From Pseudomonas sp. GM18 (GTDB lineage Bacteria; Pseudomonadota; Gammaproteobacteria; Pseudomonadales; Pseudomonadaceae), in the NCBI RefSeq assembly GCF_000282195.1, contig NZ_AKJT01000127.1, positions 1 through 64,000 on the forward strand: 64,000 bases of DNA, read 5' to 3'. The notes below the pieces were generated by a model. That model made no database searches. It had not been told where the DNA came from and saw only the letters and a list, made by a program, of their open reading frames with translations. This document shows positions 17,140-30,245 of this stretch, piece by piece (positions within the stretch are counted from its first letter, which is position 1; each line of letters begins with the position of its first letter). The position numbers and the translations under genes were made by a program.

Positions 17140-17724
17140 TTAGTAGTAGGCGTTTTCTTTCTGCGTGTGGTCGGTCACGTCGCGTACACCCTTGAGCTCG
17201 GGAATGCGCTCCAGCAAGGTGCGCTCGATGCCTTCCTTCAGGGTGACGTCTGCCTGGCCGCAGCCTTGGCAACCGCCGCCGAACTTCAGCACGGCGATGC
17301 CGTCTTCGACCACATCGATCAGGCTGACCTGACCGCCATGGCTGGCCAGCCCCGGGTTGATCTCGGTTTGCAGGTAGTAGTTGATGCGCTCGTTGACCGG
17401 GCTGTCGGCGTTGACCATCGGTACTTTGGCGTTTGGCGCCTTGATGGTCAGTTGGCCGCCCATGCGGTCGGTGGCGTAGTCGACAACGGCATCGTCCAGG
17501 AAGGCTTCGCTGAAGTGATCGATGTATGCGGTGAAGCTTTTGAGCCCCAACGCCGTGTCTTCAGGTTTTTCTTCGCCCGGCTTGCAGTAGGCAATGCAGG
17601 TTTCGGCGTACTGGGTGCCAGGCTGGGTGATAAAGACGCGGATGCCGATACCCGGGGTGTTCTGCTTGGACAGCAGATCAGCCAGGTAATCGTGGGCGGC
17701 GTCGGTAATGGTAATAGCGGTCAT
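17140..17724 (-). CDS. nfuA: Fe-S biogenesis protein NfuA
   Basis: 194 aa. An N-terminal degenerate A-type domain (ITITDAAHDYLADLL, GIGIRVFI) is fused to a C-terminal Nfu domain with the cluster-binding CxxC pair (C152 and C155 in GGGCQGCGQ). It carries a 4Fe-4S cluster to client proteins, especially under stress. The ATG at 17724 is chosen because homology starts there; the 17-codon upstream extension lacks family sequence. Confidence 0.95.
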   Translation of the reverse strand: MTAITITDAAHDYLADLLSKQNTPGIGIRVFITQPGTQYAETCIAYCKPGEEKPEDTALGLKSFTAYIDHFSEAFLDDAVVDYATDRMGGQLTIKAPNAKVPMVNADSPVNERINYYLQTEINPGLASHGGQVSLIDVVEDGIAVLKFGGGCQGCGQADVTLKEGIERTLLERIPELKGVRDVTDHTQKENAYY

Positions 17725-17831
17725 GGAAACTCCTCGCAGGCTTGGACGCAGTTTACGCCAATCGACGCGCCGCACAAAGTCCTAGTATTTTTGTCGGGAA
17801 AGATGCGCTCCCACACTGGATTGCAGGCAGT

Positions 17832-20117
17832 TCAGAGATTCTCGTAGCGATTCATGTCCAGCACGCCCTCTTCCACCGGGTCGGTGTCATGGATGTACCG
17901 GCTCAGATCATGGAAATACTGCCAGAACTGCGGATGACTGCGACGAATGCCCCAGCGTTCGACGATTTTCTCGAAACTGGCAGCGTCTTTGGCGTTTTCC
18001 ATCTCGTCGACGAACGCGGGCACTTGCCCGGCCGGGATGTTGAACATGAAGTTCGGGTAGCTGCTCAGAACCCCCGGATAGATCGTCAACGTGTCGAGCC
18101 CCGGCTGATAACGCAGCGATTCACCGAGCAGGAACGCCACGTTGCTGTGGGCGCGGTTGCGCAACAGGCTGTAGACCTCGCGCTTGCCGCTTGGGGTCTC
18201 GATGCGCAACATCGTGGCTTCCGGCAACTGATCGATGACTTTCAAACCGGCGGCCGGGCGTGACGTCAGGCGGCTCAGGGCTTGCTCAGCGTTCTGCAAC
18301 GCCAGATCAATGTTCGGCCGCGAGCAATAAGCGCCGTCGCAGCGGTTGATCGGGTCGGGCCTGGCGTTGAGGTCGCCGTAACGGGTCAGCAACTGCTGGA
18401 CGAAGTCACGTTTCGGGTCCTTTTCGTCCAGATTCAGCGCCGTTGGCTTGTCGTTGTCGATGTCCTCGTAATCCAGCCACATCTTGAACTTGCCGCTGTT
18501 CTGGTACCAATCGTCGAGGTAGCCATCGCGGGAATCGGCCGGCATCAGGCGCAGGAAGTTCTGCTCGGCGCCGTTGCGGATCAGGTCGAAGTACAGCCGG
18601 GTCTGTGCCTGATGGGACACGTTACCGAACACATCGAAGTTGACCGCCAGCTGGTAATAGGTGCGCTCCAGCAGCGGGTAATCGAACAGCCACATCGTCT
18701 GCGGCACATCGCCGATCAGGCCCTTGGTCACCGAGGCGCTGTCGAAATGCCGAAAGATACTCAGCAGTGCGTTGTCATTGCCGGCCCACAGGGTCGACCA
18801 GCTCGGCGCTGGCAAGTTGGCATAGCTGTCCCGGCGCAGGGCCTCATATTCGTTACGCTTGTTGCGGTAGTCGTGCCACAGGCTCAGGACGCTGCCGACG
18901 TCATCGTTCTGCCCCGGCATCGCCAGCAACGGCGTAGCCTGGCCGCGATATTTCGGGTCGGTGATGTAAAGGTCATGTTCCGGGGCCTGGAACAGTGCCC
19001 AGAAGTTGTCGCGAATCACGTCGGTGGCGATCTGACCACGGCAGACCGGACCGCGAATAAAGGTGCGCACGAAGTATTCGGCGTTATCGAGCATGAACTG
19101 GTAACGCGCCTGGGCCGGGATCGCTTCGAACGTGGCAAACGGATTGGCCCGCCGCTCCGGCCCGTAGCCCGGCAACGCATGGACCTGCCAGTTACCGTTG
19201 TAAAACAGGCTCTTGATCCGCGCCATCTTCGCCGCGCTCAGCGGGTAGGTGATGTGGGTCTTGTGCACGATCACGCCTTGCACCGGCCACAGACGGTAAT
19301 AGACCTGAGTGCCCGGATCGTCATTCGGACGGCGAGTGTTGATCAGATCAATGGGCTGCCCCGTCGGCGTGCGCGAACGTACCCACTGAAAGAAATGCCC
19401 CGGCTCGCCGTCCTTGAAATAGAGATGGGCCAGGAACCAGTGCTCGAACAACCAGCGCCCGACCAGGCTCTCCCGGGCGCCCGGCGCATTCAGCAGGTTT
19501 TCCCACTGCACCACTTGCAAGGCTTCCCTGGTGCTGGGCACCAGGCCCTGCTGGTCGATCGGCGCGCCAGAGGCCAGCCAGCGTTGCAGCGTCTGGTATT
19601 GCTGATCGGTCAGGCCGGTAACTGCCAGCGGCATGCCCTCTTTCGGGTGGGAACTGGCGTAGCCGTCGAACTCCGCCGGCACGGCGCACTGGTTTTCCCG
19701 GTTCAGGCCCAGGACGATGTCTTCCGGCAATTTGGCATTGGGTTGCAACGGGGTTTTGTGCCCCAGCTCAAGCATGCGCGCCATCAGTGCCGCCTGACTG
19801 CCTTGGGCGTCGAGCACCGAATAGAAGCCCTTTTGCTGCCAGGCACGCTTGCCGAAGGCGTCATAAAACAGCCGGGTCGGCGCGGCGGCCTTGCTACGCT
19901 CGCCGTCATAGACTGGCGCCTTCGTCGCACCTCGGGCCGCCCCTTCGCCACTGCCCAGGTTGAGCTGACAGGCGGAGTCGTAGCAGGCATGGCAGGCCAC
20001 GCACTTTTCGGTGAAGATCGGTTGAATGTCGCGAACGTAGGAAATGTCCGGACCTTGCGCAGCGGCGCCCCCGCTTAAAAACAGCATCAATAGGCTGGTG
20101 ACGACGCGATACGACAT
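17832..20117 (-). CDS. cti: Fatty acid cis/trans isomerase
   Basis: About 761 aa from the ATG at 20117, which gives a clear Sec signal peptide (VVTSLLMLFLSGGAAA-Q). The mature N-terminus has a heme c site CVACH (C39, C42, H43), with additional cysteines at 45 and 50. Cti is the periplasmic cytochrome-type enzyme of Pseudomonas and Vibrio that turns cis into trans unsaturated membrane fatty acids, a fast response to solvents and heat. The gene is monocistronic and divergent from metH. A start 18 bases upstream (ATG at 20135) is also possible. Confidence 0.93.
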   Translation of the reverse strand: MSYRVVTSLLMLFLSGGAAAQGPDISYVRDIQPIFTEKCVACHACYDSACQLNLGSGEGAARGATKAPVYDGERSKAAAPTRLFYDAFGKRAWQQKGFYSVLDAQGSQAALMARMLELGHKTPLQPNAKLPEDIVLGLNRENQCAVPAEFDGYASSHPKEGMPLAVTGLTDQQYQTLQRWLASGAPIDQQGLVPSTREALQVVQWENLLNAPGARESLVGRWLFEHWFLAHLYFKDGEPGHFFQWVRSRTPTGQPIDLINTRRPNDDPGTQVYYRLWPVQGVIVHKTHITYPLSAAKMARIKSLFYNGNWQVHALPGYGPERRANPFATFEAIPAQARYQFMLDNAEYFVRTFIRGPVCRGQIATDVIRDNFWALFQAPEHDLYITDPKYRGQATPLLAMPGQNDDVGSVLSLWHDYRNKRNEYEALRRDSYANLPAPSWSTLWAGNDNALLSIFRHFDSASVTKGLIGDVPQTMWLFDYPLLERTYYQLAVNFDVFGNVSHQAQTRLYFDLIRNGAEQNFLRLMPADSRDGYLDDWYQNSGKFKMWLDYEDIDNDKPTALNLDEKDPKRDFVQQLLTRYGDLNARPDPINRCDGAYCSRPNIDLALQNAEQALSRLTSRPAAGLKVIDQLPEATMLRIETPSGKREVYSLLRNRAHSNVAFLLGESLRYQPGLDTLTIYPGVLSSYPNFMFNIPAGQVPAFVDEMENAKDAASFEKIVERWGIRRSHPQFWQYFHDLSRYIHDTDPVEEGVLDMNRYENL

Positions 20118-20272
20118 ATCCCTGGTCCTGATCATAAGCAAACGCCGCGATTCTACCGGTATGGCCTGCGCACCAACATGAACGATATTCATGCAAAACC
20201 GGCACATGCTCCAAAAGCACACAGGTTTGTTATTATCCCGGCCCTTCGTCATGGCCTTACCGAGTAGTCCAA

Positions 20273-23983
<3,711 letters not shown>

Positions 23984-23997
23984 CGTTCGTTACCCCT

Positions 23998-24088
23998 TGT
24001 AGGAGCGAGGCTTGCCCGCGAAGAACGATCACGCGATTTCCATATGAGACCGCGTCATCATTCTTCGCGGGCAAGCCTCGCTCCTACA
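23998..24088. repeat. REPIN downstream of metH
   Basis: A 28-base arm starting TGTAGGAGCGAGGCTTGCCC (23998-24025) recurs inverted at 24061-24088 around a 35-base centre. This is a third REP family, distinct in sequence from those at 5622 and 9158. It may double as an end-of-transcript hairpin for metH. Confidence 0.92.
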
Positions 24089-24142
24089 GGATTTGTATCG
24101 ATTGTCTATGCTTGCCTCATACACATTCGTGACGAGGGATAT

Positions 24143-24370
24143 ATGGACGATCCAGTCGACAACAATAACCACAAACCGCCGACCTTCTGGCAGATGCTGC
24201 ACAGCGTCATGGCGGCGGCATTCGGGGTGCAGAGCGGGAAAAACCGGGCCCGGGATTTCACCCACGGCAAACCCAGTCATTTTGTGATTCTGGGGATTCT
24301 GTTCACGGTGGTGTTCGCCCTGACGCTGTTCGGCATCGTTAAACTGGTGTTGCACCTGGCCGGGATCTGA
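24143..24370 (+). CDS. DUF2970-family small membrane protein
   Basis: 75 aa. A soluble N-terminus (PTFWQMLHSVMAAAFGVQSGKNRARDF) leads into one C-terminal transmembrane helix (FVILGILFTVVFALTLFGIVKLVL). The QS.KNRxRDF motif before the helix is the hallmark of DUF2970. Function is unknown. The ATG at 24143 follows GACGAGGG. It stands alone between the REPIN and a convergent gene. Confidence 0.85.
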   Translation: MDDPVDNNNHKPPTFWQMLHSVMAAAFGVQSGKNRARDFTHGKPSHFVILGILFTVVFALTLFGIVKLVLHLAGI

Positions 24371-24376
24371 GCCGGC

Positions 24377-25462
24377 TCAATGCATCAGGGTTTGCAAGCT
24401 GAACGGATAGCGGTACGACGTCGGCCGCCCCTTGGCCGAGAGCTTTTGAAAATCCACGTCGTAATCCTGAGTGGCACTCAAGCCCAGCAGTCGCCGGGCT
24501 TGCGCGTGATCGATCAACTGCAACACCGGAATCTGCCGGTCGCGCCCACCGTACTGGCTGACGTCCACGCCCTGATCGTAGTCATGCAACTGCACCATGG
24601 CCCAACCGCCAAGACTGAAGTGCCCGCCCAACAGCGCGCTCAATCGGCCATCCAGCAGCGCCTGCAAGGCGGCCGGGGAGTTGTTGACGGCGCTGAACAG
24701 CGCGTCCTTGCCGGGCTGGCCACCCGTTTCGGAGTACGCCTGCATGGCGCCGAAGGCCATTTCATCGTTGGCCGACCAGACCAGCGACGTTTGCGGGTAA
24801 CGCTTGAACAGTAACCTGGCCTGTTCGTAGGCGCGCTGACGGCTCCAGCCGCCATAGACCACCTGGCGCAAACGCACTTCAGGGTGTTCGGCCAAGGCCC
24901 GCATCATGCCTTTCTCCCGCAGTTGCGCGGCCGGCGTGATTTTCAGACCGGAAAAGGCCACCAGGTCAATGACCTGGCCGGGCTCGACCGGGCGATGCAG
25001 GCGAATCAGCTCCTTGAGCATCAGGTAGCCGCCCTCCTCATCGTTGGTCACCAGGCTGCCCAGCAAGTCGGGATACTTGCCCGGCTGGGCACTGAGCAGG
25101 CGCATCTGGTCCACGGTCAGGCCGTTGTTGACCAAAAACAGCTTCACGCCGCTGCCCTGAGCCAGACGCAAAATTTCGGGCGCGACGTACAGTTCGTTGA
25201 CGAAGACTAGATAGTCTGGCCGATTCGACCCTTGCAGGGCTTCGCGGGCTTGCTTGAGCGTGGTTTCAGCGTTTCGTTCGGAATAGAGGATGTGCAAATC
25301 CATGCCCAGGTTCCTGGCCGCGGCCTGCATGAACTGCGAGTAACTGACCCAGAACGCCTCTTGGCTGGTCCCGGGATTGAGGAACAATACGGACGCCGCC
25401 TGGGCACACGGTCCCAGGACCGCGCCAAGCGCCAGCACTACACCGCAAAAGAACTTCAACAT
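24377..25462 (-). CDS. Sugar-type ABC periplasmic binding protein (orphan)
   Basis: 361 aa with a Sec signal peptide (FFCGVVLALGAVLGPCAQA). The Peripla_BP_4 fold is suggested by SVLFLNPGTSQEAFWVSYSQFMQAAARNLG, repeated Rossmann-like segments and SLVWSANDEMAFGAMQA. No permease or ATPase gene lies nearby. It may work with a remote transporter or act as a periplasmic sensor for a chemoreceptor or kinase. The ligand is not predictable. Confidence 0.82.
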   Translation of the reverse strand: MLKFFCGVVLALGAVLGPCAQAASVLFLNPGTSQEAFWVSYSQFMQAAARNLGMDLHILYSERNAETTLKQAREALQGSNRPDYLVFVNELYVAPEILRLAQGSGVKLFLVNNGLTVDQMRLLSAQPGKYPDLLGSLVTNDEEGGYLMLKELIRLHRPVEPGQVIDLVAFSGLKITPAAQLREKGMMRALAEHPEVRLRQVVYGGWSRQRAYEQARLLFKRYPQTSLVWSANDEMAFGAMQAYSETGGQPGKDALFSAVNNSPAALQALLDGRLSALLGGHFSLGGWAMVQLHDYDQGVDVSQYGGRDRQIPVLQLIDHAQARRLLGLSATQDYDVDFQKLSAKGRPTSYRYPFSLQTLMH

Positions 25463-25579
25463 TGATCGTCCGAGCCCCCGAAAATCCGCCGCGCATTATA
25501 GCCAGCGAAGTCCCTTGAAACGGCGCTTATTCCGGCTTTTTGTCCAACAATCGTCGGAACCGGGCCCGGACGGGGTCGT

Positions 25580-25693
25580 TTATTGATGGCTGACCCAGAA
25601 TACCGCCGTCCCCACGACCAGGATGATCAGGAACAAAATCGCCCAGGCATCGACCGTGCTATCGCTTTTCCTTGCTTTGGTTGGGTTGCTCAT
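25580..25693 (-). CDS. Small single-span membrane protein (37 aa)
   Basis: 37 residues: a charged N-terminus (SNPTKARKSDSTVDA) followed by one hydrophobic helix (WAILFLIILVVGTAVFWV) ending in SHQ. An in-frame ATG 12 codons upstream would give a longer form. I recall near-identical small proteins in other Pseudomonas, so I think it is real. It is divergent from cysI. Function unknown. Confidence 0.65.
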   Translation of the reverse strand: MSNPTKARKSDSTVDAWAILFLIILVVGTAVFWVSHQ

Positions 25694-25984
25694 TGCATCG
25701 CCTCTTGTCGGTTTTATCGGTGATTGCATAAAGACTCGAGCACAGTTAAGACGATGATTGCCCGCACGACAAATGAGGGTTTTACCACCATGATTTTCAT
25801 TAGTCGTTTTGGTTCTTTGCATATACTCAAACATCACTTTTGCGCATAACTGCAAACTGGTATCTTGCGTCGGCTCCGTTGGGAGTGCGCGGCCGTGCGC
25901 GCAGAATTGCCGAGGCAGAATCGGATGAAAGCTTGCGAAAACGCAGCTGTATCCGACCGGCCCAAGCCTGAGAACAGGACTTAT

Positions 25985-27643
25985 ATGTACGTATACGACG
26001 AGTACGATCAGCGGATCATCGAGGACCGCGTCAAGCAGTTCCGTGATCAGACCCGACGCTATCTGGCAGGCGAGCTGAGCGAAGAAGAATTCCGCCCCCT
26101 GCGCCTGCAAAATGGCCTTTATATCCAGCGCTTTGCCCCGATGCTGCGGGTGGCGGTGCCTTATGGCCAACTCACTTCGCGCCAGACGCGAATGATGGCC
26201 AAAGTTGCCCGCGACTATGACAAGGGCTACGCCCACATCAGTACCCGGCAGAACGTGCAGTTCAACTGGCCGGCCGTGGAAGACATCCCGGACATCCTGG
26301 CGGAACTGGCGACCGTGCAGATGCACGCGATCCAGACCAGTGGCAACTGCCTGCGCAACGTCACCACCGACCAGTTCGCCGGTGTCGCCGCCGACGAACT
26401 GATCGACCCGCGGCCATGGTGCGAAATCGTCCGTCAGTGGACCACGTTCCACCCGGAATTCGCCTACCTGCCGCGTAAATTCAAAATCGCCATCAACGGT
26501 TCGACGTCCGACCGTGCGGCCATCGAAGTCCATGACATCGGTCTCGAGCCGGTGCACAACGCCGCGGGCGAACTGGGCTTCCGCGTGCTGGTCGGTGGCG
26601 GCCTGGGCCGTACTCCGGTGGTAGGCGCGTTCATCAACGAATTCCTGCCATGGCAGGACCTGTTGAGCTACCTCGACGCCATCCTGCGGGTCTACAACCG
26701 CTACGGCCGTCGCGACAACAAGTACAAGGCGCGGATCAAGATTCTGGTCAAGGCCCTGACACCTGAAGTGTTCGCGCAAAAAGTCGACGCGGAAATGGAA
26801 CACCTTCGCGGTGGCCAGACCACGCTGACCGAGGCCGAAGTGCATCGCGTGGCCAAACACTTTGTCGATCCAGACTACAAGGCTCTGGAAAACCAGGCAG
26901 CCGAACTGGCCGAGCTCGACAAACAGCACCCGGGCTTCGCTCGCTGGCGCACCCGCAACACCCTGGCGCACAAGAAGCCGGGTTACGTGGCCGTCACCCT
27001 GTCCCTGAAGCCGACCGGCGTTGCACCGGGCGACATCACTGACAAACAGCTCGATGCCGTTGCCGACCTCGCCGACCGCTACAGCTTCGGTCAGCTGCGC
27101 ACCTCCCACGAGCAGAACATCATTCTGGCCGATGTCGAGCAGAGTCAGTTGTTCGCGATGTGGGGCGAGTTGCGCGAGCAAGGTTTCGCCACGCCGAACA
27201 TCGGTTTGCTGACCGACATCATCTGCTGCCCGGGCGGCGACTTCTGCTCCCTGGCCAACGCCAAGTCGATCCCTATCGCAGAATCGATCCAGCGCCGTTT
27301 CGACGACCTGGACTATCTGTTCGACATCGGTGAGCTGGACCTGAACATCTCTGGCTGCATGAACGCCTGTGGTCACCACCACGTCGGCCACATCGGCATT
27401 CTCGGAGTGGACAAGAAAGGCGAAGAGTTCTACCAGGTGTCCCTGGGCGGCAGCGCCAGTCGCGATGCGAGCCTGGGCAAGATCCTCGGCCCGTCCTTCG
27501 CCCAGGAAGCCATGCCTGATGTGATCGAGAAGCTGATCGACGTGTACATCGAACAACGTACCGAAGACGAGCGCTTCATCGACACCTATCAGCGTATCGG
27601 CATTGACCTCTTCAAGGAGCGCGTCTATGCAGCGAATAATTAA
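25985..27643 (+). CDS. cysI: Sulfite/nitrite reductase hemoprotein (CysI type)
   Basis: 552 aa from the ATG at 25985 (MYVYDEYDQ). Siroheme/4Fe-4S reductase with both half-repeats. The cluster ligands are CCPGGDFCSLA and SGCMNACGHHH (two C..C pairs), and the substrate-binding arginines lie in STRQNVQFNW and SGNCLRNV. It reduces sulfite to sulfide in cysteine synthesis. In Pseudomonas this form is paired with a DUF934 protein, as here, with a 17-base overlap. An upstream 40-codon extension is rejected as non-homologous. Confidence 0.95.
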   Translation: MYVYDEYDQRIIEDRVKQFRDQTRRYLAGELSEEEFRPLRLQNGLYIQRFAPMLRVAVPYGQLTSRQTRMMAKVARDYDKGYAHISTRQNVQFNWPAVEDIPDILAELATVQMHAIQTSGNCLRNVTTDQFAGVAADELIDPRPWCEIVRQWTTFHPEFAYLPRKFKIAINGSTSDRAAIEVHDIGLEPVHNAAGELGFRVLVGGGLGRTPVVGAFINEFLPWQDLLSYLDAILRVYNRYGRRDNKYKARIKILVKALTPEVFAQKVDAEMEHLRGGQTTLTEAEVHRVAKHFVDPDYKALENQAAELAELDKQHPGFARWRTRNTLAHKKPGYVAVTLSLKPTGVAPGDITDKQLDAVADLADRYSFGQLRTSHEQNIILADVEQSQLFAMWGELREQGFATPNIGLLTDIICCPGGDFCSLANAKSIPIAESIQRRFDDLDYLFDIGELDLNISGCMNACGHHHVGHIGILGVDKKGEEFYQVSLGGSASRDASLGKILGPSFAQEAMPDVIEKLIDVYIEQRTEDERFIDTYQRIGIDLFKERVYAANN

Positions 27644-28121
27644 GAACAACGAAGTCGTCGACGAAACCTGGCACTTGCTGCCGAAAGATTTCAACATCGA
27701 CGAGATCAGCAACTGCGACGACCTGATCGTCCCGCTGCAACTGTGGCGCGAACACAGCCGTATGCTCAAGGCCCGCGATGGCGGCCTGGGTGTGTGGCTG
27801 GATGCCGACGAAGAAGCTGAAGAAATCGGTGACGACGTGGCGAACTTCCAGGTCATCGCCCTGAACTTCCCGGCCTTCACCGATGGCCGCAACTACTCCA
27901 ACGCCCGTCTGCTGCGTGACCGCTATGGTTTCAAAGGCGAACTGCGGGCGATCGGCGACGTGCTGCGCGACCAGCTGTTCTACATGCATCGCTGCGGTTT
28001 CGATGCGTTTGCCATTCGCGCCGATAAAGACCCCTACGAAGCCCTCGAAGGCCTCAAGGACTTCTCGGTGACCTATCAGGCCGCCACCGACGAACCGCTG
28101 CCGCTGTTCCGTCGCCGCTAA
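27627..28121 (+). CDS. DUF934 protein, CysI partner
   Basis: 164 aa. The start (MQRIIKNNEVVDETWHLLP) lies inside the last codons of cysI, indicating translational coupling. The family block FPAFTDGRNYSNARLLRDRYGFKGELRAIGDVLRDQLFYMHRCGFD is conserved in DUF934 proteins, which occur beside ferredoxin-type sulfite reductases. It probably helps electron delivery or assembly; this is inferred from context. Confidence 0.92.
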   Translation: MQRIIKNNEVVDETWHLLPKDFNIDEISNCDDLIVPLQLWREHSRMLKARDGGLGVWLDADEEAEEIGDDVANFQVIALNFPAFTDGRNYSNARLLRDRYGFKGELRAIGDVLRDQLFYMHRCGFDAFAIRADKDPYEALEGLKDFSVTYQAATDEPLPLFRRR

Positions 28122-28132
28122 ATACGGCGTCT

Positions 28133-28173
28133 AAAAAAAGCCCTGAATCGAAAATCCGGTTCAGGGCTTTTTT
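28133..28173 (+). terminator. Rho-independent terminator after cysI-DUF934
   Basis: AAAAAAAGCCCTGAA, a 12-base loop, then TTCAGGGCTTTTTT: a perfect stem with a T-tract, 12 bases after the stop. It can also serve the convergent sohB. Confidence 0.93.
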
Positions 28174-28245
28174 GTGTCTGTCGCATCCCGAATAAGGTTT
28201 ACACCTTCCAGCGTCTTATCAGGAAGGTGTAACGGATACGGGGAC

Positions 28246-29268
28246 TTACCAGAAGCGTTGCTGGGTCAACCGGCTCCACCAGCTCAGCAATACGCGATCG
28301 ATCGAACCGCTGGCCGCCATGCCGATGCGCTCCTGCAGAGTTTTACGTTCGGCGTAATGCAAATGATAAAGCTCAGACTGTTTGGCCCGTTCGGCAAGGT
28401 ATTCATCGCTGGTCTTGAGTTCATCCACCAGTCGCTTGTCCAGGGCCGAGACGCCCAGCCAGATTTCACCGGTGGCCACTTCGTCGATAGCCAGTTGCGG
28501 GCGATAGCGGGAAACGAAGTTTTTGAACAGCTGATGGGTGATGTCCAGCTCTTCCTGGAACTTCTCCCGGCCCTTCTCGGTGTTTTCGCCAAACACTGTC
28601 AGGGTGCGCTTGTATTCACCGGCCGTCAGCACTTCGAAGTCGATGTCGTGCTTTTTCAGCAGGCGATTGACGTTGGGCAACTGCGCCACCACGCCGATCG
28701 AGCCGAGAATCGCGAACGGTGCGCTGATAATTTTCTCGCCGATGCACGCCATCATGTAGCCGCCGCTGGCCGCGACCTTGTCGATGCACACGGTCAACGG
28801 CACGCCGGCCTCGCGAATGCGCGCCAGCTGCGAAGACGCCAGGCCATAGCTATGAACCATGCCGCCGCCGCTTTCCAGGCGCAGCACCACTTCATCCTTA
28901 GGCGTGGCGAGGGTCAGCAGCGCGGTGATTTCGTGGCGCAGGCTTTCAGTGGCCGATGCCTTGATGTCGCCGTCGAAATCCAGCACGAACACCCGCGGCT
29001 TGGCCTCGGGTTTCTTCTTTTGCTTTTTCTCGGTTTTAGCCTGGGACTTGCGCAGTGCCTTGAGCTGGTCCTTGTCGAGCAAGGTTTGCTCCAGGCGTTC
29101 GCGCAGCCCTTTGTAGAAATCATTGAGCTTGCTGACTTGCAGTTGGCCGGTCGACTTGCGCCGACCTTTGCTGCGCAACGCCGCAAAACTGGCCAGGACC
29201 ACCAGAATGGCGATCACCAGTGTCACGGTTTTAGCCAGGAAACTGGCGTACTCGGACAAAAACTCCAC
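28246..29268 (-). CDS. sohB: Inner-membrane serine protease SohB
   Basis: 340 aa from a GTG at 29268 with GGAG just upstream; the annotated-looking longer frame adds no homology. An N-terminal membrane anchor (FLAKTVTLVIAILVVLASFAAL) is followed by a lysine-rich linker with a coiled-coil feel, then a SppA-type protease domain with the nucleophile serine in ASGGYMMACIGEKIISAPFAILGSIGV (lysine in the same region completes the Ser-Lys dyad). It is predicted to cleave membrane or periplasmic proteins. Confidence 0.92.
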   Translation of the reverse strand: MEFLSEYASFLAKTVTLVIAILVVLASFAALRSKGRRKSTGQLQVSKLNDFYKGLRERLEQTLLDKDQLKALRKSQAKTEKKQKKKPEAKPRVFVLDFDGDIKASATESLRHEITALLTLATPKDEVVLRLESGGGMVHSYGLASSQLARIREAGVPLTVCIDKVAASGGYMMACIGEKIISAPFAILGSIGVVAQLPNVNRLLKKHDIDFEVLTAGEYKRTLTVFGENTEKGREKFQEELDITHQLFKNFVSRYRPQLAIDEVATGEIWLGVSALDKRLVDELKTSDEYLAERAKQSELYHLHYAERKTLQERIGMAASGSIDRVLLSWWSRLTQQRFW

Positions 29269-29470
29269 AGAGACTCCTTCAACACGATGCGCGGCATGAA
29301 CACGCGCGGGATACCTCCAGCATACCCATGAGCCGGCCCGGCGACCAGTCGTGAAACCTCTGGGACAGGCCTGTAACGGGCATTTCAAACAAGCGTATGT
29401 TTTTTCATTGACAGCTCACCGCCATCCTCATAACCTCGCCAAACCTTCAACGTACCGGGATGACGCGGAC

Positions 29471-30181
29471 GTGGGCAGCATCTATTTGATTCGACATGGC
29501 CAGGCCTCCTTTGGTGCAGACGACTATGACGTTCTGTCGCCGACCGGTATTCGCCAGGCAGAAGTCCTCGGCCAGCACCTGGCCGAACTCGGTGTCAGCT
29601 TCGATCGCTGTCTGTCGGGCGACCTGCGCCGTCAGCAACACACGGCCACCAGCGCACTGGAACAGCTCGCCGCCGCGGGCTTACCGGTACCGACGCTGGA
29701 AATCGATTGCGCCTTCAATGAATTCGACGCCGACGCAGTGATCCATGCCCTGCTGCCGGCCATGCTGGAAGACGAGCCCGAGGCGCTGGACATCCTGCGC
29801 AACGCCGCGCAAAACCGTGCCGAGTTCCAGCGCATCTTCGCCCTGATCATCGAGCGCTGGCTCGCCGGCACCTATGACACACCGGGCCTGGAAAGCTGGC
29901 TGGGATTCGTCGATCGTGTGCAGGCTGGCCTGCAGCGGCTGCTCGAAAACGCCGACAACACCCAGAAAATCGCCGTGTTCACCTCCGGCGGCACCATCAC
30001 TGCCCTGCTCCACCTTATTACGCAAATGCCTGCCCGACAGGCCTTTGAACTGAACTGGCAAATCGTCAACACCTCGCTCAACCTGCTCAAGTTTCGTGGT
30101 CGCGAGGTGGCCCTGGCTTCCTTCAACAGTCATACCCACCTGCAACTGCTGAAGGCCCCGGAACTCATCACGTTTCGCTGA
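29471..30181 (+). CDS. Histidine phosphatase-family protein
   Basis: About 236 aa from a GTG at 29471. The catalytic phosphohistidine motif IRHGQAS lies at the very start and the second histidine region is represented by VFTSGGTITALLH; CLSGDLRRQQHTA is also typical. The family includes phosphoglycerate mutase-like and other phosphatases. No specific substrate can be assigned. It is followed 65 bases later by an SCP2 gene. Confidence 0.87.
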   Translation: MGSIYLIRHGQASFGADDYDVLSPTGIRQAEVLGQHLAELGVSFDRCLSGDLRRQQHTATSALEQLAAAGLPVPTLEIDCAFNEFDADAVIHALLPAMLEDEPEALDILRNAAQNRAEFQRIFALIIERWLAGTYDTPGLESWLGFVDRVQAGLQRLLENADNTQKIAVFTSGGTITALLHLITQMPARQAFELNWQIVNTSLNLLKFRGREVALASFNSHTHLQLLKAPELITFR

Positions 30182-30245
30182 TTCCGGACTATTGTGACCC
30201 TGGCTGTAATCACCCAGCTCTTATTACCCAAGAAAGGATCGAACC

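Noticed and set aside
20118..20272. Possible cobalamin riboswitch in front of metH
   Set aside because: None of the B12-box or flanking elements is present.
25694..27892. Long minus-strand frame opposite cysI and DUF934
   Set aside because: Only the last 37 codons (25580-25693) look like a protein; the rest is antisense to cysI.
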